Assembly: GCA_946002055.1 (NCBI GenBank)
Contig: CAMFYL010000010.1
Coordinates: 1 to 64,000, forward strand
DNA from: an uncultured Roseburia sp.
GTDB taxonomy: Bacteria; Bacillota; Clostridia; Lachnospirales; Lachnospiraceae
Reading direction: 5' to 3'
DNA: 64,000 bases
The first letter of the stretch is position 1. Every line of letters begins with the position of its first letter. The notes beneath the pieces were generated by a model. It was not told the DNA's origin, searched no databases, and worked only from the letters and a program-made list of their open reading frames with translations. Positions 45,783 to 59,181 of the stretch are shown here, one piece after another. Made by a program: the position numbers and the translations under genes.

Positions 45783-46268
45783 ATGAGCGATAAGAGACAG
45801 GATTATATTAGCTGGGATGAGTATTTTATGGGAGTGGCCATGCTCTCCGGCATGCGATCTAAGGACCCAAATACGCAGGTGGGTGCATGTATCGTCAGTG
45901 ACGATCACAAGATTCTGTCTATGGGATACAATGGATTTCCAAAGGGATGCTCAGATGATGAGTTTCCTTGGTGTCGTGAAGGGGATCCTTTGGAGAACAA
46001 ATACTTTTACACCACACACAGCGAGTTGAATGCCATCTTGAATTATCGAGGTGGAAGTCTGGAGGGGGCTACGTTGTATGTTTCGCTGTTCCCTTGTAAT
46101 GAGTGTGCGAAAGCAATTATTCAGGCCGGAATCAAAGAGATTATCTATGACGAGGACAAGTACGAGCATACCCCCGCGGTAATTGCCTCTAAGAGAATGC
46201 TTACAGCAGCAGGGGTAAAATTCCGCAAATATCAACACTCCGGAAGAGAGATTTCCATAGATTTATAA
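45783..46268 (+). CDS. Deoxycytidylate deaminase (ComEB family)
   Basis: 161 aa. Zinc-site motifs THSELNAIL (His and catalytic Glu) and FPCNECAKAI (two Cys) with the N-terminal DEYFMGVAMLSGMRSKDPNTQVGACIV. It deaminates dCMP to dUMP for thymidylate synthesis. The start is two bases after the preceding stop. Close to ComEB, whose role in competence is secondary. Confidence 0.92.
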   Translation: MSDKRQDYISWDEYFMGVAMLSGMRSKDPNTQVGACIVSDDHKILSMGYNGFPKGCSDDEFPWCREGDPLENKYFYTTHSELNAILNYRGGSLEGATLYVSLFPCNECAKAIIQAGIKEIIYDEDKYEHTPAVIASKRMLTAAGVKFRKYQHSGREISIDL

Positions 46269-46305
46269 ATTACTGTTGTAATTGCAGATAGGAAGGAGTA
46301 TCCTT

Positions 46306-46518
46306 TTGAAAAAAGAGAACAGAGAGATAGCAAATGCTCTCATATTAATCCTTCAAATCAGCATTACCATGTTGGTTCCTATTTTGCTTTGCACCTTAGG
46401 TGGATTATGGCTGGATAGGAAGTTTGGCACCAAGTGGATTGCCATAGTAGGATTTGTTTTGGGAGCCATTGCAGGGTTCCAGAATGTATATCGTTTGGTA
46501 AAGAGATATTTCAAATGA
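46306..46518 (+). CDS. atpZ: AtpZ/AtpI-like small membrane protein
   Basis: 70 aa from TTG 46306, chosen for GGAAGGAG eight bases upstream; a TTG at 46282 has none. Two helices: ALILILQISITMLVPILLCTLGG and IAIVGFVLGAIAGFQNVY, as in pfam09527-type F0 accessory proteins reported to assist divalent-ion uptake or rotor assembly. Its stop overlaps the ATG of the next gene (ATGA). Confidence 0.8.
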   Translation: MKKENREIANALILILQISITMLVPILLCTLGGLWLDRKFGTKWIAIVGFVLGAIAGFQNVYRLVKRYFK

Positions 46519-46952
46519 AAGCGTTAAAAAGATTAAATGAAGCCTTGCCGGGTCTTGTGATAGGGATTCTTATATATGGGGGAATCCTTCAGATTACCGG
46601 TGTATGGTTTGTGACAGATAAAATTCGATATTCCAGCGGCCTTTGGATTGGTATCGCCTGTGCAGTGGGCATGGCAATTCATCTGGCCATGGTGATTGAA
46701 GAGGCGGTTCGCATTGGGACCGGGGATACGAAGCGGCTTTCTATGAAATCCGTATTACGGTATTTGGTAGTAGTTTTAGTGTTTTTTGTTATGATGTATT
46801 TCCATCTGGGAAATCTCATCAGTGCCTTTCTTGGTGTTTTGGGGCTAAAGGTGAGTGCATATGCACAACCTTTCATGCATAAAAGGATTTTCAAAGATGA
46901 TTGTCTTTCGGATTCCGATTATGAAATCGAAGAAGAGGAGGTGAAATTGTGA
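46515..46952 (+). CDS. atpI: ATP synthase subunit I-like membrane protein
   Basis: 145 aa from ATG 46515, coupled to the preceding gene by ATGA. Four helices and an acidic C-terminus (YEIEEEEVKL). AtpI helps assemble the c-ring in other bacteria. Sequence similarity in this family is low; the call rests mainly on hydropathy and place before atpB. Confidence 0.75.
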   Translation: MKALKRLNEALPGLVIGILIYGGILQITGVWFVTDKIRYSSGLWIGIACAVGMAIHLAMVIEEAVRIGTGDTKRLSMKSVLRYLVVVLVFFVMMYFHLGNLISAFLGVLGLKVSAYAQPFMHKRIFKDDCLSDSDYEIEEEEVKL

Positions 46953-47686
46953 GTCAAGCAATACTAATGTCTGCTTCTGCGGATAACATTGACTTTATGA
47001 TTCATGGACTGTATTCCTTTGAGCTATTTGGGAATGAAGTGTGGATTACCACATCCCATGTATGTATTGCCATTGTTATGCTAGTGCTTTTGATTTTTGC
47101 CATTGTGGCCAATCGAAAACTGGCAAAAGCCACAGAAGTGCCGGACGGTTTTCAAAATGTATTGGAATTGATGGTAGAAAAACTATCAGGCATAGTTGAG
47201 GACAATATGGGTTCTCACGCACCGAAGTTTACCAACTATATTTGTACAATCTTTTTGTTCATACTGTTTAGTAATATTTCGGGTTTATTTGGCTTACGAC
47301 CGCCAACAGCGGATTATGGTACCACCTTTGCACTTGGTGTTATCACCTTTGTGTTAATCCATGTGACAAAGTGGAGAAATCAGTCCTTCAAACAAATTTG
47401 GACGGATATGTGTTCTCCTTTACCACCGTGGCTTCCAATCTGGTTGCCAATTAACTTAATCAGTGAAATTGCAGTACCAATTTCATTGTCACTGCGTTTG
47501 TTTGCAAATGTTTTGTCAGGAACCGTAATGATGGCCCTTGTTTATGGTCTCCTATCCAAAATTGCCTTGGTATGGCCGGCAGCACTTCATGTATACTTTG
47601 ATTTGTTCTCCGGAGCCATTCAAACATACGTATTCTGTATGTTAACAATGACATACATCTCATCGTCCTATGGGGACCCAGAATAA
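46949..47686 (+). CDS. atpB: ATP synthase subunit a
   Basis: 245 aa with GTG start overlapping the preceding stop; GAGGAGG upstream. Conserved stator helix NLISEIAVPISLSLRLFANVLSGTVMM contains the essential Arg. It forms the ion half-channels facing the c-ring. Confidence 0.95.
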   Translation: MSQAILMSASADNIDFMIHGLYSFELFGNEVWITTSHVCIAIVMLVLLIFAIVANRKLAKATEVPDGFQNVLELMVEKLSGIVEDNMGSHAPKFTNYICTIFLFILFSNISGLFGLRPPTADYGTTFALGVITFVLIHVTKWRNQSFKQIWTDMCSPLPPWLPIWLPINLISEIAVPISLSLRLFANVLSGTVMMALVYGLLSKIALVWPAALHVYFDLFSGAIQTYVFCMLTMTYISSSYGDPE

Positions 47687-47968
<282 letters not shown>

Positions 47969-48016
47969 TTACCGTAGTTTGGAATTTCCCGGGAAAGGAG
48001 GAACTACAGGAAAGTT

Positions 48017-48519
48017 ATGACAAGATTATTTAACTTAGATTTTCAGTTATTGTTTGATTCCGTTTTGTTGGCAATCGCTGTATTCTTTCTGTTTTTGATC
48101 ATGTCAAAATTGCTGTTCAATCCGGCTCGTAAGCTGTTAGCAGATCGTCAGGAAAAGATTCGCTCTGACATTGCTTCAGCAGCTGGGGATAAGGAAGAAG
48201 CAGAAAAGCTTCGCGCCCAGTATGAAGAGAAGCTGAAGAATGTGGATAAAGAGACAGAAGCTATCTTAAGTGAAGCGAGACAGAAGGCGCTAAAGAATGA
48301 AGCAAAGATTATCGCCGATGCCAAGGAAGAGGCGGCAGCAATTATTGCAAGAGCCAATGAAGAGGCCGCTTTGGAGAAGAAGCGTGTGGCTGATGAGATG
48401 AAACAGGAAATGATTTCTATCGCAGCAATGATGGCCGGCAAGGTGGTTGCAGCAAATATTGACACTACCATTCAGGACAGCTTGGTAGAAGATACATTGA
48501 AAGAAATGGGTGAAGCTAC

Positions 48520-48532
<13 letters not shown>
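48017..48532 (+). CDS. atpF: ATP synthase subunit b
   Basis: 171 aa. One N-terminal helix (LLFDSVLLAIAVFFLFLIMSKLLF) and a long charged coiled coil form the peripheral stalk. The 3' end overlaps the start of atpH by 13 bp. Confidence 0.94.
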
Positions 48533-50588
<2,056 letters not shown>

Positions 50589-50608
50589 AGCAAAGGCGGT
50601 GAGACGAA

Positions 50609-52869
<2,261 letters not shown>

Positions 52870-52880
52870 GGGAGGCGACT

Positions 52881-53282
52881 ATGGCAGATAATTTATTTAC
52901 CGTTGAAATTATTACACCGGACAGAATTTTCTACCACGGCGAAGCATCTATGGTAGAGTTTAATACGGTAGAAGGTGAGATTGGAATTCTGAAGGATCAT
53001 ATTCCACTTACTACTGTGTTAGCACCGGGAATTGTTACAATTTCTGAAGAGAACGAGAGCAAAAAGGCTGTTGTTCACGCTGGTTTTGCAGAAGTCTTGG
53101 GAGATAAGGTGACCCTGTTAGCAGAAATTGCAGAGTGGCCGGATGAGATTGATTTGGACAGAGCAAAAAGAGCAGAAGAACGTGCCCGAGAGCGTTTAAG
53201 CAAGCGAAGTGCTGATCTGGATGTTACCAGAGCAGAATTGGCACTAAAGAAAGCTCTTGTTCGTCAGGATGTTTTAGTGTAG
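52881..53282 (+). CDS. atpC: ATP synthase subunit epsilon
   Basis: 133 aa. Beta-sandwich with VEFNTVEGEIGILKDHIPLTTVLAPG, then two C-terminal helices (DLDRAKRAEERARERL) that can block rotation. Last canonical subunit gene. Confidence 0.95.
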   Translation: MADNLFTVEIITPDRIFYHGEASMVEFNTVEGEIGILKDHIPLTTVLAPGIVTISEENESKKAVVHAGFAEVLGDKVTLLAEIAEWPDEIDLDRAKRAEERARERLSKRSADLDVTRAELALKKALVRQDVLV

Positions 53283-53295
53283 ATGGGGTGGTACT

Positions 53296-53496
53296 ATGGA
53301 TTTGGAAACACGCAGAGAAATAGACTATCTAAGACGAGATATTCATACTCTGGAAAAGGAAGAGCAGGAACTTAAAATGCAACTGGAGCGGGTCTTGGCC
53401 AGAAAACAACAGTTGCTGGATGCTATTAATGCCAAATCTGATGAAGAATATGAACAGGAAGCTCTGTCTAAACTATACGAGCAGAAAAAGAGATAA
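53296..53496 (+). CDS. Small coiled-coil protein at the end of the atp operon
   Basis: 66 aa, almost wholly charged alpha-helix (RRDIHTLEKEEQELKMQLERVLARKQQLLDA). GGGGTGG lies before the ATG, 13 bp after atpC and just before the operon terminator. I do not recognise a family; it may be a co-transcribed accessory of the ATP synthase or unrelated. Confidence 0.65.
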   Translation: MDLETRREIDYLRRDIHTLEKEEQELKMQLERVLARKQQLLDAINAKSDEEYEQEALSKLYEQKKR

Positions 53497-53498
53497 TA

Positions 53499-53530
53499 AA
53501 AAGGGTCAAACCGTTTGGTTTGGCCCTTTT
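53499..53530 (+). terminator. Terminator of the atp operon
   Basis: A 14-bp stem AAAAGGGTCAAACC / GGTTTGGCCCTTTT with loop GTTT; it also faces greA from the other side. Confidence 0.9.
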
Positions 53531-53541
53531 CTTTCTACTGG

Positions 53542-54045
53542 CTAATAGCGTCGGATTTGATCGTCTTCATCTCCTACGCTTTTGTCAATTTTTCGAATGA
53601 TCACATCATATGAGTATGATGCATCAACATCTACCGTGGCAGTATCCCCTACCCGTTTACCACGAATGGCTTTTCCCAGAGGAGATTCGATACTGACCAT
53701 ATCACGAAGAGAACTGCTTCGGATGGATGTTACCAGTTTATAGGTTTCCTCCACATCGTCTTCGGGAATATATAAAGTCACTACGGTATTGATGCCTACC
53801 TGATCATCAGAGGAATCATCTTCGATGACGGTAGCGTTTTTTAGCATTCTCTCCAAATAGCGAATGCGGCTTTCGTTTTGATTCTTATCCTTCTTTGCTG
53901 CGTAGTATTCGAAATTTTCGCTCAAGTCTCCCTGTGCGCGGGCTTCCTTTACTGCTTCAATTGCTTCTTTGCGGACAACCAGTTTCCTGTGTTCGATTTC
54001 CTTTTGTATTTTTTCAACATCTGATTTTGTTAATCGTTCCCCCAT
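53542..54045 (-). CDS. greA: Transcription elongation factor GreA
   Basis: 167 aa. N-terminal coiled coil with the catalytic tip ARAQGDLSENFEYYAAKKDK (Asp and Glu that help RNA cleavage in backtracked RNA polymerase), and a C-terminal FKBP-like domain with MVSIESPLGKAIRGKRVGDTATV. Convergent with the atp operon. Confidence 0.95.
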   Translation of the reverse strand: MGERLTKSDVEKIQKEIEHRKLVVRKEAIEAVKEARAQGDLSENFEYYAAKKDKNQNESRIRYLERMLKNATVIEDDSSDDQVGINTVVTLYIPEDDVEETYKLVTSIRSSSLRDMVSIESPLGKAIRGKRVGDTATVDVDASYSYDVIIRKIDKSVGDEDDQIRRY

Positions 54046-54194
54046 TTGACGCCTCCTGTGAACATAAGTGAAAATATAATATCATAAATGGTACATAATG
54101 TAAAAAATTAGGGTACTAAAAGAAAAGAAAATGTGCTATGATATCTTAGTATAGTAAGGTCTAGGACTATGTTTAGAAGAAAGGCGGTATTGAG

Positions 54195-55925
54195 ATGAGT
54201 TATAAAGAGATATATGAACAGTGGTGTAACGACACCTACTTTGATGAGGATACAAGAAAGGAACTTTTGGCACTGCAGGGTGATGAGGCAGAGATTGAAG
54301 ATCGTTTCTATAAGAACCTTGAGTTCGGAACAGGTGGACTTCGTGGCGTGATCGGTGCCGGTACAAACCGCATGAACATATACACCGTTCGTCAGGCAAC
54401 ACAGGGCTTGGCTAACTACATTGTTGCTCAGAAGGGACAGGATAAGGGCGTAGCCATTGCATACGATTCCAGAATTATGTCTCCTGAGTTTGCAGACGAA
54501 GCGGCACTTTGCCTTAACGCCAATGGAATTAAGACATATCGTTTCGAAACACTTCGCCCTACACCGGAGCTTTCTTTTGCATTGCGTGAGCTTGGATGTA
54601 TTGCAGGTATTGTTGTAACAGCTAGTCATAACCCTAGAGAATACAACGGATACAAGGTATATTGGGAGGATGGCGCTCAGGTAACACCTCCACACGATAC
54701 CAACATTATGGATGAGGTTGCCAAGGTGACATCATTCGATCTTGTTAAGACAATGGATAAGGCAGATGCAGTTGCTGCCGGTCTTTATCATACCATCGGG
54801 GAAGAAATTGATGACAAGTATATGGCTCAATTGAAGAAGCAGTCTATTCATCCGGAAGTTATCAAAGAGATGGCAAAGGATTTTACAATCGTATATACAC
54901 CACTTCACGGAACAGGTAACATTCCTGTTCGTCGTGTACTGAAGGAACTTGGTTTTGAAAAAGTATATGTAGTTAAGGAACAGGAATTGCCGGATGGTAA
55001 TTTCCCAACCGTATCTTATCCAAATCCAGAGTCACCAAAGGCTTTCGAGTTGGCACTTAAGCTTGCAAAGGAAGTAGATGCGGATATCGTATTGGCAACA
55101 GATCCTGACGCAGACCGTCTTGGTGTTTACTGTAAGGACACAGCCACAGGAGAGTATGTATCCTTTACAGGAAATATGTCAGGAATGCTTATCGCTGAAT
55201 ATATCTTGCGGGAGAGAGAGGCAACAAAAACAATGCCGGAAAATCCTGCATTGATTGAGACAATCGTTACAACAGACATGGCCAAGGAAATCGCAGCATG
55301 CTACGGTGTGAAGCTGATTGAGGTTCTTACTGGATTTAAGTTTATCGGTGAGCAGATTCGTCTCTTTGAGGAGAATAACACATATAACTATGTATTTGGA
55401 TTGGAAGAGAGTTATGGATGCCTTACAGGTACTTATGCAAGAGATAAGGATGCCTGTGTAGCAGTTATGATGCTCTGTGAGGTTGCATCCTGGTACAAGA
55501 AGCAGGGTAAGACCTTGTGGGATGCCATGGTAGATATGTACGAGAAGTATGGGTACTATATGGAAGGCCAGGAACCTATTGAGTTAAAGGGTAAGGATGG
55601 TGCAGCTAAGATACAGGAGATGATGTCCAGCGCCAGAGAGAACTTGCCAGAGAAGATTGGTGAATACAAGGTATTGGCCGTTCGTGATTACAAGATGGAT
55701 ACAAGAAAAGACTTGGCAACGGGAGAGGTTACGTCCACCGGTTTGCCACAGTCAAATGTAATGTACTACGAGTTAGAGGATAACAGCTGGTGCTGTGTTC
55801 GTCCTTCCGGTACAGAGCCAAAGATTAAGTTCTACTTTGGGGTTAAGGGGACTTCGTTGGCAGATGCGGAAACAAAATTAGAAGGTTTAAAAAATGCTAT
55901 GCTGGAGTATTACGCTCAGGACTAA
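54195..55925 (+). CDS. pgcA: Alpha-phosphoglucomutase / phospho-sugar mutase
   Basis: 576 aa. FGTGGLRGVIGAGTNRMN, the active-site serine in VTASHNPREYNGYKVYW, metal loop ATDPDADRLGVY, sugar loop GLEESYGCLTG and phosphate loop RPSGTEPKIKFYF are all present. It interconverts glucose-1- and glucose-6-phosphate, the exit step of the Leloir pathway. A TGCTATGAT extended -10 lies upstream. The response regulator starts 24 bp after, in the same direction. Confidence 0.94.
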   Translation: MSYKEIYEQWCNDTYFDEDTRKELLALQGDEAEIEDRFYKNLEFGTGGLRGVIGAGTNRMNIYTVRQATQGLANYIVAQKGQDKGVAIAYDSRIMSPEFADEAALCLNANGIKTYRFETLRPTPELSFALRELGCIAGIVVTASHNPREYNGYKVYWEDGAQVTPPHDTNIMDEVAKVTSFDLVKTMDKADAVAAGLYHTIGEEIDDKYMAQLKKQSIHPEVIKEMAKDFTIVYTPLHGTGNIPVRRVLKELGFEKVYVVKEQELPDGNFPTVSYPNPESPKAFELALKLAKEVDADIVLATDPDADRLGVYCKDTATGEYVSFTGNMSGMLIAEYILREREATKTMPENPALIETIVTTDMAKEIAACYGVKLIEVLTGFKFIGEQIRLFEENNTYNYVFGLEESYGCLTGTYARDKDACVAVMMLCEVASWYKKQGKTLWDAMVDMYEKYGYYMEGQEPIELKGKDGAAKIQEMMSSARENLPEKIGEYKVLAVRDYKMDTRKDLATGEVTSTGLPQSNVMYYELEDNSWCCVRPSGTEPKIKFYFGVKGTSLADAETKLEGLKNAMLEYYAQD

Positions 55926-55949
55926 GAAACATAGGAATTGGGGAATTTG

Positions 55950-57551
55950 ATGTTAAAGGTATTTTTAGTAGAAGATGAGTTTGTGATGCGAGAGGGCATC
56001 AAGAACAACGTGGATTGGGCAGCCCATGGATATGATTTTTGTGGGGAGGCCGGTGATGGGGAAGTGGCTTTCCCTATGATTCAGAAATTAAAACCAGATA
56101 TTGTGATTACAGATATTCGAATGCCATTTATGGATGGTTTAGAATTAAGTAAGCTTATCAAGAAAGAAATGCCGTGGATTGAAATTATTCTCCTGACAGG
56201 ATTTGAGGAGTTTGCATACGCCAAAGAAGCCATCAAGATAGGAGTGGCGGAGTATTTGTCAAAGCCAATCAGCGGAGACGAACTGCTGAAGGAGCTTGAT
56301 ATTGTTTCTGCCAGAATCCAAGAGAAGCGTAAGGAACGAGAAATCCGAGAAAAATATGACAAAGAGATGGAAGAACTCACTTTGAACAATCGAAAGGAGT
56401 TTTTCCTTCATCTTGTTTCCGGGGATAAATCCCCAGCTGAATTGCATGAAATGGCAGATAATTTGAGCATTGATATCTCAGCAATTTGGTACAATATCAT
56501 TCTTTTCCAGATTCGATCTAATAAAGAAAATGAGAATGAATTTTCAAGTAGTGTTTTGGAGGCAGAAGAAGAGCTTTGTGCCTTTAAGGACGATAAAATT
56601 GCACTAGTGTTTGACCGCGGATTGGAGGGAAAAGCCCTTTTGTTTAAGGGAGATTCTCAGGAAGAAGTGTTAAAGCTCCAGGAAGAATTTGTCTGCAAGT
56701 CGAAAGAGGTTCTGTCTCGCTATCAGACCATTCGGTATTTTGGCGGTGTGGGAAGAGCTGTAAATAGACTGCGGGAATTGCCGGATTGCTTTGAACAGGC
56801 AAGTCGCGCCTTTGCTCATCGCTATCTGATGGAAGAGAACAAAATCGTGGATGTGGGAGTAGACAATCAGGATGACTTTCTCATTGAGAATGTAAATCCA
56901 AAACAGGTGGATCGTGGCCGTATTATGGAGTTCCTAAAACTGGGAAATCAGGAGGAGACCCGTTTCTTTGTAGAGGGCTTCTTTAATGGTGTAGGGGCTG
57001 AGGCAATGAAGTCCAATATTTTCCGTCAGTATATTGTTATGGATGCGTACTTTTGTGTAGGAGATTTCCTAGAGAGCCTGCAGATGAGTCGAGACGAAAT
57101 TTTGGCACCTGACTTTACACCGGGAGCACTTAAGGATGTGGATAGTGCCAAGGAGTATATGATAGCCATCATTCATAAAGCAGTAGGAATGCGCGAGCAG
57201 GCAGCAGGCGACAGGTATCGTGGTGTTGTGACTCAGGTGATGGAATACATAGAAGAGAATTATGCTGACGAAGATTTGTCTTTGAATTTAGTGGCGTCTC
57301 ACGTGAACTTTTCACCGAATCATCTCAGCACAATTTTTAGTCAGCAGACGAATCAGACATTTATCAAATACCTGACAGATTTTCGTATGAATAAGGCGAA
57401 AGAGTTATTGCGCTGTACAGGGGAGAAGAGCAGTGTAATCAGTATGAAGGTGGGCTATAAGGATCCTCATTACTTTTCTTATCTGTTTAAGAAGACACAG
57501 GGGATGACACCGACACAATACAGGGGAAAGAAAGAATCAAAGGGGGAGTAA
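55950..57551 (+). CDS. Response regulator with AraC-type DNA-binding domain (YesN family)
   Basis: 533 aa from ATG 55950, six bases after GGGG; a TTG at 55938 is less likely. Receiver domain (1-125) with phosphoacceptor Asp55 in DIVITDIRMPFMDG and Lys in YLSKPIS. A long middle domain follows, then a C-terminal AraC pair of HTH units (NLVASHVNFSPNHLSTIFSQQTNQTF and VGYKDPHYFSYLFKKTQGMTPTQYR). Partner of the next gene. Its likely target is the galactofuranose-type transporter starting at 59182. Confidence 0.93.
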   Translation: MLKVFLVEDEFVMREGIKNNVDWAAHGYDFCGEAGDGEVAFPMIQKLKPDIVITDIRMPFMDGLELSKLIKKEMPWIEIILLTGFEEFAYAKEAIKIGVAEYLSKPISGDELLKELDIVSARIQEKRKEREIREKYDKEMEELTLNNRKEFFLHLVSGDKSPAELHEMADNLSIDISAIWYNIILFQIRSNKENENEFSSSVLEAEEELCAFKDDKIALVFDRGLEGKALLFKGDSQEEVLKLQEEFVCKSKEVLSRYQTIRYFGGVGRAVNRLRELPDCFEQASRAFAHRYLMEENKIVDVGVDNQDDFLIENVNPKQVDRGRIMEFLKLGNQEETRFFVEGFFNGVGAEAMKSNIFRQYIVMDAYFCVGDFLESLQMSRDEILAPDFTPGALKDVDSAKEYMIAIIHKAVGMREQAAGDRYRGVVTQVMEYIEENYADEDLSLNLVASHVNFSPNHLSTIFSQQTNQTFIKYLTDFRMNKAKELLRCTGEKSSVISMKVGYKDPHYFSYLFKKTQGMTPTQYRGKKESKGE

Positions 57552-57555
57552 AGGC

Positions 57556-59004
57556 ATGCTAAAAGGTTGGAAGAAATGGTATAATCACTCCACCCTTGCC
57601 ACAAAAATACGTTTCTCGTATGTTTTTTTGCTGGCACCCATTTGCCTGATTCTTTTCTTTAGTTTATACAGTCTCTGGTCTTCAAATCAGCAGTATGAGA
57701 AAATGATTAACTCCACTGTTGTTGCCAGCGAATTTAGTTTGGATTTTAAAAAAGACTTTGATTACGAAGTATATCTTTTGATTGTAGGAAACAAGACCGT
57801 TCAGGAGTCCTACACGAAAGATATGCTGGACAAAGCATACAATATTGCTGAGGGGTTGGAGAGTATTACCGACTCTCCGGAGAACCTGCAGCGTATTCAG
57901 AATATCAAGAAGTATCTTAAGAATCTCGAGGTGTATACCAAACGCATCGAGAACAACCTTGCCCAGGGTAATCGTTACCAGGAGAATATGGAAATTTGGG
58001 AAAACGATGTACAGATTGTAACCACGCTGGTGCGGGAAGAGTTTTCTCAGTATACCTATTATGAGGTGCAGGGAGTACAACAATCCCAGGCTACCTATCG
58101 AAAGGTGTTTGCCCACACGTTGCGTTTCTGCCTGTTGGCAATGGTCGTCATTCTGGGACTTACAATTTTCTTATCTTACTATGTCCCAAGAAGTATCACA
58201 AAACCATTTCAAGATTTGTCCCGTGTTACAGATCAAATTGCAAAGGGAGACTTGGCCGTTCGCGCCAATGTGACCAATGGCGTGGAGGCAACCGCACTCA
58301 GCGATTCTATGAATGCAATGATTGATAAAATCAATGAGCTGCTGGAACAGGTGAAGACGGAGCAGATTCGTCTGCGCAAGGCAGAGTTTGAGCTGTTGCA
58401 GGCACAGATTAACCCCCATTTCTTATATAATACCTTGGATGCTATTATCTGGTTGGCAGAGGCAGGGGAACAGAAGAAGGTTGTTTGCATGGTGAAGAAC
58501 CTATCCGATTTCTTCCGTACTTCTCTGAACCGAGGGAAAGAAGTGAACTCCATTCGGGAGGAAATGCTTCACGTAAAGAGTTATCTTGAAATACAGAAGG
58601 TGCGATATCAGGATATCCTTTCTTATGAAATTGATGTTCCGGAGGAGCTTGGCATATACAGCATCCCGAAAATCACGGTGCAGCCTCTTGTGGAAAATGC
58701 GCTATACCACGGCATTAAAAACAAACGAGGAATGGGTCATATCATAGTCAGTGGCGTGGCAAGAGAGAAGTATTTTGAACTTCAGGTAAAAGATGATGGA
58801 ATCGGTATCAGTCCGGAGCGATTGCAACAGGTTCAGGATGGCATTCGCGATAAGGTACTGACAGGAAAGGACTTTTACGGCTTATACAACGTGAACGAAA
58901 GAATACGTCTCAGCTTTGGAGAAGAATATGGCATGGATATCATGAGTCAACCCGGCGAGGGAACCATGGTTTCTATTCATTTACCATATGTGGAAAGCGA
59001 ATAA
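57556..59004 (+). CDS. Sensor histidine kinase, YesM family
   Basis: 482 aa. Two membrane helices (about 22-45 and 195-215) flank an extracellular sensor of about 150 residues. A HAMP domain (ITKPFQDLSRVTDQIAKGDLAVRAN) follows. The phosphoacceptor His288 is in QINPHFLYNTLDAI; ATP-binding N and G boxes are VQPLVENALYHGI and VKDDGIGISPERL. GGGGGAG precedes the ATG, four bases after the response regulator. It probably senses an extracellular sugar, directly or via the binding protein encoded next. Confidence 0.93.
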   Translation: MLKGWKKWYNHSTLATKIRFSYVFLLAPICLILFFSLYSLWSSNQQYEKMINSTVVASEFSLDFKKDFDYEVYLLIVGNKTVQESYTKDMLDKAYNIAEGLESITDSPENLQRIQNIKKYLKNLEVYTKRIENNLAQGNRYQENMEIWENDVQIVTTLVREEFSQYTYYEVQGVQQSQATYRKVFAHTLRFCLLAMVVILGLTIFLSYYVPRSITKPFQDLSRVTDQIAKGDLAVRANVTNGVEATALSDSMNAMIDKINELLEQVKTEQIRLRKAEFELLQAQINPHFLYNTLDAIIWLAEAGEQKKVVCMVKNLSDFFRTSLNRGKEVNSIREEMLHVKSYLEIQKVRYQDILSYEIDVPEELGIYSIPKITVQPLVENALYHGIKNKRGMGHIIVSGVAREKYFELQVKDDGIGISPERLQQVQDGIRDKVLTGKDFYGLYNVNERIRLSFGEEYGMDIMSQPGEGTMVSIHLPYVESE

Positions 59005-59022
59005 TTTTTGAAAGCAAAGAAA

Positions 59023-59083
59023 ATTAACTTGCACAAGAAAAAAACCAACTTTTTTAGGTACACAAGAAGAATATTAACTTTTT
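59023..59083 (+). repeat. AACTT direct repeats upstream of the galactofuranose-type transporter
   Basis: AACTT occurs at 59026, 59047 and 59076. ATTAACTT is exactly repeated at 59023-59030 and 59073-59080, and CACAAGAA at 59032-59039 and 59061-59068. These are likely binding sites of the AraC-type response regulator. Confidence 0.5.
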
Positions 59084-59181
59084 AAAGATTTTTGTTAATG
59101 GTAAAACCTCTCAAGAACTCATAAAATAAAATCATCAAGGGGATGGTCCTTAATAATCTAGAGAGATTGGGAGGTATTTTA

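Noticed and set aside
54108..54695. Minus-strand ORF of 195 codons
   Set aside because: It is antisense to the start of the phosphoglucomutase gene, which has all its motifs in frame.
59143..59181. N-terminal extension of the ytfQ-like protein
   Set aside because: It would precede a complete lipoprotein signal; the ribosome site GGGAGG points to 59182.
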